This document shows positions 14,952 through 18,816 of a stretch of DNA of 18,816 nt, piece after piece. The translations under genes and the position numbers were made by a program. Origin of the DNA: Paracoccaceae bacterium (GTDB taxonomy: Bacteria > Pseudomonadota > Alphaproteobacteria > Rhodobacterales > Rhodobacteraceae); contig JAASTF010000032.1 of NCBI GenBank assembly GCA_021767525.1, positions 1 to 18,816 on the forward strand, given 5' to 3'. Numbering within the stretch: the stretch's first letter is position 1; each line of letters opens with the position of its first letter. The notes beneath the pieces are model-generated. The model was not told the DNA's origin, searched no databases, and worked only from the letters and a program-made list of their open reading frames with translations.

Positions 14952-16025
14952 TTACTGGGCCAGCCAGGCGTTGAACCGCTCGTTCAGCTCGGCATCCATG
15001 TCGACCCAGAACTCAAAGTCGTTGACCAGGGCGTTTTCCAGGTTCTTCGCTGCGGTCGGCATGTGGGGCGCCATCTCGGTCTTGCCGTCCGAGTAGAGGC
15101 CCACCAGGTCACCCGACGACTTGCGCGCGGGGCCATAGCTGATCCAGCTGGCCTGATCCGCCAGACGCTGGGTGTCGGTCGAGAAGGCGATGAACTGCAT
15201 CGCCGCATCCTTGTTCGGCGCGCCCTTGGGCACCACGAACAGGTCGAAGTCGAGGATCTGGCCGTCCCAGACGATTTCCAGCGGCTGACCTTCGCCAACG
15301 GCGGCGTTGAAGATACGGCCGTTGTACGCGGTCGACATCACGACCTCGCCATCGGCCAGCAGCTGCGGCGGCTGTGCGCCGGCTTCCCACCAGACGATAT
15401 CGTCCTTGATGGTGTCCAGCTTGGCGAAGGCGCGGTCGATGCCTTCGTCGGTTTCCAGCACGTCATAGACCTCTTCAGCGGGCACGCCATCGGCCATCAG
15501 GGCCATTTCCAGCGTTGCTTTGGCCGTTTTGCGCAGGCCGCGCTTGCCGGGGAATTCCTCGGTGTTGAAGAAATCCGCAATCGAGTCGGGCGTGCCTTCG
15601 ACGTTTTCGCTGTTGTAGGCCATCACGGTCGACCACACGATGTTGGCCACGGCGCAATCCTGCAGCGCGCCTTCGATGAAGTCCTCGGTGGCGGGGGTGC
15701 CATCGGGGGCTGCGGGCAGCATCGACACGTCGATGGGTTCCAGCAGACCTTCGTCGCACAGGCGCACGGCGTCCGAGAATTCCACGTCGGCGACGTCGAT
15801 CGACACGTTGCCGGCCTCGACCTGCGCCTTGATCGGCGTGGCGGGGTTGTCGGCGTCGACCGAGTTCACCTTGATGCCGGTCTCGGCGGTGAAGGGCTTG
15901 TGATACGCTTCGACCTGAGACTTGGTATAGGCGCCGCCCCAGGACATCACGGTGACTTCCTGTGCCTGCGCCGCGAAGGCCGCGCTGGTCAGCGCCGTCG
16001 CCATCAGAGCTGTTTTGAGTTTCAT
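14952..16025 (-). CDS. Extracellular solute-binding protein, spermidine/putrescine (PotD) type
   Basis: The periplasmic binding protein of the ABC system, 357 residues. A Sec signal peptide is clear: MKLK, a hydrophobic run, then AQA with likely cleavage after residue 21, giving a mature start QEVTVMSWGGAY. VMSWGGAYTKSQ, MAYNSENVEGTPDSIADFF and PPQLLADGEVVMSTAYNGR match the PotD-like class II binding fold. GGGAG eight bases upstream sets the ATG at 16025. The ligand is unknown: this group includes polyamine, opine and other small organic-nitrogen binders. It is the second gene of the unit and is bracketed by hairpins on both sides, which suggests separately tuned mRNA. Confidence 0.93.
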   Translation of the reverse strand: MKLKTALMATALTSAAFAAQAQEVTVMSWGGAYTKSQVEAYHKPFTAETGIKVNSVDADNPATPIKAQVEAGNVSIDVADVEFSDAVRLCDEGLLEPIDVSMLPAAPDGTPATEDFIEGALQDCAVANIVWSTVMAYNSENVEGTPDSIADFFNTEEFPGKRGLRKTAKATLEMALMADGVPAEEVYDVLETDEGIDRAFAKLDTIKDDIVWWEAGAQPPQLLADGEVVMSTAYNGRIFNAAVGEGQPLEIVWDGQILDFDLFVVPKGAPNKDAAMQFIAFSTDTQRLADQASWISYGPARKSSGDLVGLYSDGKTEMAPHMPTAAKNLENALVNDFEFWVDMDAELNERFNAWLAQ

Positions 16026-16063
16026 TTCATAACTCCCAATAGTTACCCGTTTTGTTTCTGGCA

Positions 16064-16126
16064 GGGGCAAAGTGACGGGCTGACCCTTCGCCCCCTGATG
16101 GTCGCCACCGGTTACCAGGCGGCGAC
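16064..16126 (-). promoter_or_regulatory. Two hairpins between the ATPase and binding-protein genes
   Basis: On the minus strand GTCGCCGCC (16126-16118) can pair with GGTGGCGAC (16109-16101), and GGGGCGAAG (16094-16086) with CTTTGCCCC (16072-16064), each with one G-U pair. Neither has a T-run, so they are not plain terminators. The 113-bp gap could also hold a separate promoter for the binding-protein gene. Confidence 0.45.
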
Positions 16127-16138
16127 TTGACTTACCGC

Positions 16139-17239
16139 CTACGCATCCAGCGCGCGGCAATCCTGCGGAAGCCAGCCGATCTCGATCTGCTGGCCGGGCG
16201 TGCAACGCACCTGATCGGGCGCGTTACGCGTTTTCACCACAAAGTCCTCGTTTCCGGCCACTTTCAGCCGCGTGCGGAAGATGTCACCCATATAGATGAA
16301 CTCCAGCACCTCGGCCTTGAGTGTGTGCGCGCCTTCTTGCAGGCGGCTTTTGTTCATTTCGACGCGCTCGGGGCGGATCGACACGCGCGTGCGCTCGCCC
16401 GCCTTGCTGACATTCACCGGCTTGGCGTCGATGATCTCGCCACTGTCCAGCTTGATCTCGCACAGGTCGCCCTTGATCTCGGTCACCACGCCTTCAAGCG
16501 TGTTGTTCTCGCCGATGAACTGCGCGACAAAGCTGTTTTTCGGCTCTTCGTACAGGGTGTCGGGCGGGGCCAGCTGTTGGATCCGGCCGTCGTCGAACAC
16601 GGCCACCCGGTCGGACATGGTCAGCGCCTCGGTCTGGTCGTGGGTGACGTAAACCGTGGTGATGCCCAATTCATGCGCCAGGCGGGTGATTTCGAACTGC
16701 ATGTGTTCGCGCAGCTGTTTATCAAGCGCGCCAAGCGGTTCGTCCATCAGCACCAGTTCGGGCTCGAACACCAGCGCGCGGGCCAGGGCGATCCGTTGTT
16801 GCTGACCACCCGACAATTGCGCCGGTCGACGCCCCCCGAATTCACCCATCTGAACCATGTCGAGCGCGCGCTTGATCTTTTCCTCGCGCACGGATTTGTC
16901 CATGCCGCGCACTTCCAGCGGGAAAGACAGGTTTTCGGCCACCGTCATATGCGGGAACAGCGCGTAATTCTGGAACACCATACCAATGCCGCGCTTGTGC
17001 GGCGGGATGTTGTTGATCGGGCTGCCGCCCAGCAAAATCTCGCCATGGGTGGCGGTTTCGAACCCGGCCAGCATCATCAGGCAAGTGGTTTTGCCAGACC
17101 CCGACGGCCCAAGCATCGTCAGGAATTCGCCGCGCGGCATCGAAAGGTTCAGGTCTTTGACGACGAGCGTTTCGCCGTCATAACTCTTTTGCACGCGGTC
17201 AAAGACCACGAAGGCATCATTACTTGTCACGTCAGCCAA
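16139..17239 (-). CDS. ABC transporter ATP-binding protein, PotA type
   Basis: The motor subunit, about 366 residues. Seen: Walker A GPSGSGKTT (44-52), Q-loop Q90 (MVFQNYALFPHMTV), signature LSGGQQQRIALARAL (from 142), Walker B LVLMDEPLGALD with E167, switch H200 (YVTHDQTEA), and a C-terminal TOBE-like region (from about 290) with RVSIRPERVEM. There is no in-frame ATG: TTG at 17239 is preferred because GGGGAG lies five bases upstream; GTG at 17230 is the alternative but sits 14 bases from it. The frame stays open far upstream through the antisense of the hydrolase gene, which is not coding. First gene of the five-gene unit. Confidence 0.93.
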   Translation of the reverse strand: MADVTSNDAFVVFDRVQKSYDGETLVVKDLNLSMPRGEFLTMLGPSGSGKTTCLMMLAGFETATHGEILLGGSPINNIPPHKRGIGMVFQNYALFPHMTVAENLSFPLEVRGMDKSVREEKIKRALDMVQMGEFGGRRPAQLSGGQQQRIALARALVFEPELVLMDEPLGALDKQLREHMQFEITRLAHELGITTVYVTHDQTEALTMSDRVAVFDDGRIQQLAPPDTLYEEPKNSFVAQFIGENNTLEGVVTEIKGDLCEIKLDSGEIIDAKPVNVSKAGERTRVSIRPERVEMNKSRLQEGAHTLKAEVLEFIYMGDIFRTRLKVAGNEDFVVKTRNAPDQVRCTPGQQIEIGWLPQDCRALDA

Positions 17240-17259
17240 ATCGGCTCCCCGTTTTGCAT
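17227..17259 (-). other. Possible ten-codon leader ORF overlapping the ATPase start
   Basis: An ATG at 17259 opens a frame MQNGEPIWLT and stops with TGA at 17229-17227, overlapping the alternative GTG start of the ATPase gene (GTGA). The ATPase ribosome site GGGGAG lies within it. It has no ribosome site of its own, so it may be chance. Confidence 0.2.
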
Positions 17260-17497
17260 GTCGCGGCTTGGACCGCTTGTTTTTCCAGCGCCGACTAAAC
17301 CGACTCTTTTTCGGTCTTGCAACAGCGGTGACGGTTTTTTTGGTCAATCCTGCATCAAATGCCCAAATCGTAACCGCCGCCCTTGGAATTGCCTTGCCAA
17401 GATGGTGCAAAGGACCTGTGCAAGGTCGTTTTCCGCACAGAATCCGGCCACCGATTTGGGCAAAAGCGCACGTGTGACGACCAAGAAAGAGGATGAC
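17240..17497. promoter_or_regulatory. Divergent control region between transporter unit and hydrolase gene
   Basis: This 258-bp gap has lower GC than its surroundings and several repeats. TGCCCAAATCG (17360-17370) and its exact reverse complement (17452-17462) lie 81 bp apart. GACCT-GTGCA-AGGTC (17413-17427) and CTTGG-N10-CCAAG (17382-17401) are palindromes in between. Three T-runs start at 17280, 17307 and 17335. On the minus strand TTGACC (17347-17342) is a good -35 for the transporter, but the -10 17 bases on (TGTTGC) is poor. For the hydrolase no clear promoter was found. Confidence 0.5.
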
Positions 17498-18682
17498 ATG
17501 TCGGACAAGGATATCCCGTTCAGCCAGCCGGAATACGCCCGCCGCATCGCGAAAACCCGCCGCGCGATGGAAAAGGCCGGCATCGACATCCTGTTTGTCA
17601 CCGACCCGTCGAACATCGCCTGGCTGACCGCTTATGACGGCTGGTCGTTTTATGTGCACCAGGGCGTGATCCTGCTGCCCGAGGGCGATCCGATCTGGTG
17701 GGGCCGCGGCATGGACGGCAACGGCGCGCGCCGCACGGTCTGGATGGCCGATGACTGCATCCGCCCTTATCCCGACAATTTCGTACAATCGACCGAGCGC
17801 CACGCCATGCAACACCTGGGCCAGCTGCTGGCCGAGCTGGGGGGCGAGCAGGCGCGCATCGGCGTCGAGATGGAGAACTATTACTATTCCGCCAAGGCGC
17901 ATATGATGCTGGCGGCCACACTGCCGCGCGCCACGCTGGTCGATGCCACCGGGCTGGTGAACTGGCAGCGCGCGGTGAAATCCGACGAGGAAATCGGGTT
18001 CCTGCGCCGCGCGGCGCGGATTGCCGAAACCATGATTGACGGCGCCATCGCCCGCGCCCGCCCCGGCCTGCGCAAGAACGAGCTGGTGGCCGCCATCTAT
18101 AACGACGCGCTGATCGGCGTGGGCGACGATTGGGGCGATTACCCAGCCATCGTGCCCATGTGCCCGTCGGGCGCAGATGCCAGCGCGCCGCATATCACCT
18201 GGAACGGCGACCAGATGCAGCCCGACCAATGCACCTTTTTTGAGCTGGCGGGCGTCTATCGCCGGTATCACACGCCGTTCTGTCGCACCGTCTGGCTGGG
18301 CACCCCGCCGGACGAGGCACGCCGCGCCGAAGAGGCCCTGATCGAGGGGTTGGAGGCTGGGTTGGACGCCGCGCGCGCCGGTAATCGCGCCTGCGACATC
18401 GCCGAGGCCTTGGGCGCGGCGTTGACCAAGGCCGGTATCGAACGCGGCGCGCGCTGCGGCTATCCCATCGGCCTGAGCTATCCGCCGGATTGGGGCGAGC
18501 GGACGATTTCCCTGCGGTCCGAGGACGAAACCGTGCTTGAACCGGGGATGACTTTCCACTTCATGCCCGGGTTGTGGATGGAGAACTGGGGGATCGAGAT
18601 CACCGAGTCGATCCTGATCACCGAGGACGGCGCGGCCGAAACCTTTTGCAATCGCCCGCGGCAGCTGTTCGTCAAGGAATAG
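17498..18682 (+). CDS. doeA: Ectoine hydrolase-type M24-fold enzyme (DoeA/EutD)
   Basis: A 394-residue two-domain pita-bread protein. It matches ectoine hydrolase DoeA/EutD as I recall it: DPSNIAWLTAYDGWSFYVHQ (36-55), GRGMDGNGARRTVWM, VQSTERHAMQHL, GVEMENYYYSAKA, DATGLVNWQRAVKS, GYPIGLSYPPDWGERTISLR and TFHFMPGLW. DoeA opens the ectoine ring to give N-acetyl-diaminobutyrate. The metal ligands of M24 aminopeptidases are replaced (see findings), which fits a metal-free hydrolase; E249 in FFELAG is the likely counterpart of the catalytic glutamate in EutD. AGAGGA four bases upstream sets the ATG. The partner deacetylase DoeB/EutE is not in the window. Close paralogues with other substrates are possible. 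Confidence 0.82.
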   Translation: MSDKDIPFSQPEYARRIAKTRRAMEKAGIDILFVTDPSNIAWLTAYDGWSFYVHQGVILLPEGDPIWWGRGMDGNGARRTVWMADDCIRPYPDNFVQSTERHAMQHLGQLLAELGGEQARIGVEMENYYYSAKAHMMLAATLPRATLVDATGLVNWQRAVKSDEEIGFLRRAARIAETMIDGAIARARPGLRKNELVAAIYNDALIGVGDDWGDYPAIVPMCPSGADASAPHITWNGDQMQPDQCTFFELAGVYRRYHTPFCRTVWLGTPPDEARRAEEALIEGLEAGLDAARAGNRACDIAEALGAALTKAGIERGARCGYPIGLSYPPDWGERTISLRSEDETVLEPGMTFHFMPGLWMENWGIEITESILITEDGAAETFCNRPRQLFVKE

Positions 18683-18688
18683 CGCGGG

Positions 18689-18816
18689 TTACGGCGCGGG
18701 CAGGATGCCCAGCCGCGGCTCTGACAGCGATGTAACGACGATGCGCCCATCGGGCAGCGTGACAGCGCCGGTTGTCAGCGCATAGCCGCCGCTGGGGTCT
18801 TGCAGCGTTTCCAGAA
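18689..18816 (-). CDS. C-terminal fragment of an unidentified protein
   Basis: The last 41 codons of a minus-strand gene whose start lies beyond the right edge. The readable end contains GGYALTTGAVTLPDGRIVV and finishes RLGILPAP before TAA. Alternating hydrophobic strands and a PDGRIVV motif recall beta-propeller proteins such as SMP-30/gluconolactonase-type enzymes, but this is too short to name. It is convergent with the hydrolase gene, six bases between stops. The overlapping 90-codon frame on the same strand (18478-18750) runs into the hydrolase gene and is a shadow. Confidence 0.5.
   Translation of the reverse strand, partial: LETLQDPSGGYALTTGAVTLPDGRIVVTSLSEPRLGILPAP

Noticed and set aside
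14148..16130. 660-codon open frame on the plus strand
   Set aside because: It lies antisense to the binding-protein and permease genes, which have clear family motifs. Its composition (runs of His, Arg, Gly, Gln) is typical of a high-GC shadow frame.
17280..17341. Phased A/T-tracts forming a bend
   Set aside because: The three tracts start 27-28 bp apart, which is not a whole number of helical turns, so strong in-phase bending is not expected.
17383..17397. Sigma54 promoter for the hydrolase gene (TTGGAATTGCCTTGC)
   Set aside because: The GG and GC elements are nine rather than ten bases apart and the TGGCAC half is poorly matched.
16127..17497. N-terminal extension of the hydrolase frame by 457 codons
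   Set aside because: It is antisense to the ATPase gene; the hydrolase has its own ribosome site and conserved N-terminus at 17498.
17240..18559. N-terminal extension of the ATPase frame by about 440 codons
   Set aside because: It covers the antisense of the DoeA-type gene and the control region; the ABC domain starts right after the TTG/GTG near 17239, with a ribosome site.
1..18816. CRISPR array, tRNA, rRNA, insertion sequence or prophage
   Set aside because: No regularly spaced direct repeats, no clover-leaf tRNA-like segment, and no transposase, integrase or phage protein among the frames.

Overview
The window is high-GC, gene-dense DNA whose gene content and order fit an alphaproteobacterium of the Rhodobacteraceae (Roseobacter/Rhodobacter group). 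Markers are the petP-petR pair beside ilvE, the run histone-deacetylase-like hydrolase - xseB - ispA - dxs, an ExoD-family membrane protein, CobO, and the aerobic phenylacetate gene paaA. I assign this from protein sequence recognition only. I saw no rRNA, tRNA, CRISPR array, transposase, phage gene or att site, so most of the window looks like chromosomal core with one accessory catabolic locus at the right end.

Layout, left to right. (1) 1-682 (-): 5' part of paaA, with a promoter and a perfect 10+10 inverted repeat that sits across it. (2) 789-2239 (+): a YeeZ-like Rossmann reductase/epimerase overlapping an exoD-like gene, convergent with dxs. (3) 7527-2247 (-): petP-petR, a terminator, then the tightly packed group HDAC-like - xseB - ispA - dxs. 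DXS makes the isoprenoid precursor DXP and IspA builds prenyl diphosphates, so two enzymes of one pathway share a transcript with a DNA-repair subunit and a deacetylase-like enzyme. (4) 7697-9452 (+): ilvE, a strongly structured 295-bp gap, and an isochorismatase-fold hydrolase, convergent with cobO (-). (5) 10240-11814 (+): a Tat-exported PhoD-type alkaline phosphatase, ending at a hairpin shared with the next unit. (6) 17239-11857 (-): a five-gene PotABCD-type ABC transporter unit (ATPase, binding protein, two permeases, then an SDR dehydrogenase), with hairpins at both junctions flanking the binding-protein gene. (7) 17498-18682 (+): a DoeA/EutD-type ectoine hydrolase of the M24 fold, divergent from the transporter. 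(8) 18689-18816 (-): the C-terminal end of an unidentified gene.

The most interesting part is the right third: a spermidine/putrescine-type importer, an SDR dehydrogenase and an M24-fold ring-opening hydrolase that has lost its metal ligands face each other across a 258-bp region rich in inverted repeats. This looks like an uptake-and-breakdown locus for ectoine or a related small nitrogen compound, with a transporter class that is not one of the ectoine importers I know. The second most interesting item is the folded region after ilvE. No feature here is proven to be a wholly new system; the findings are leads, each stated with the test that would decide it.
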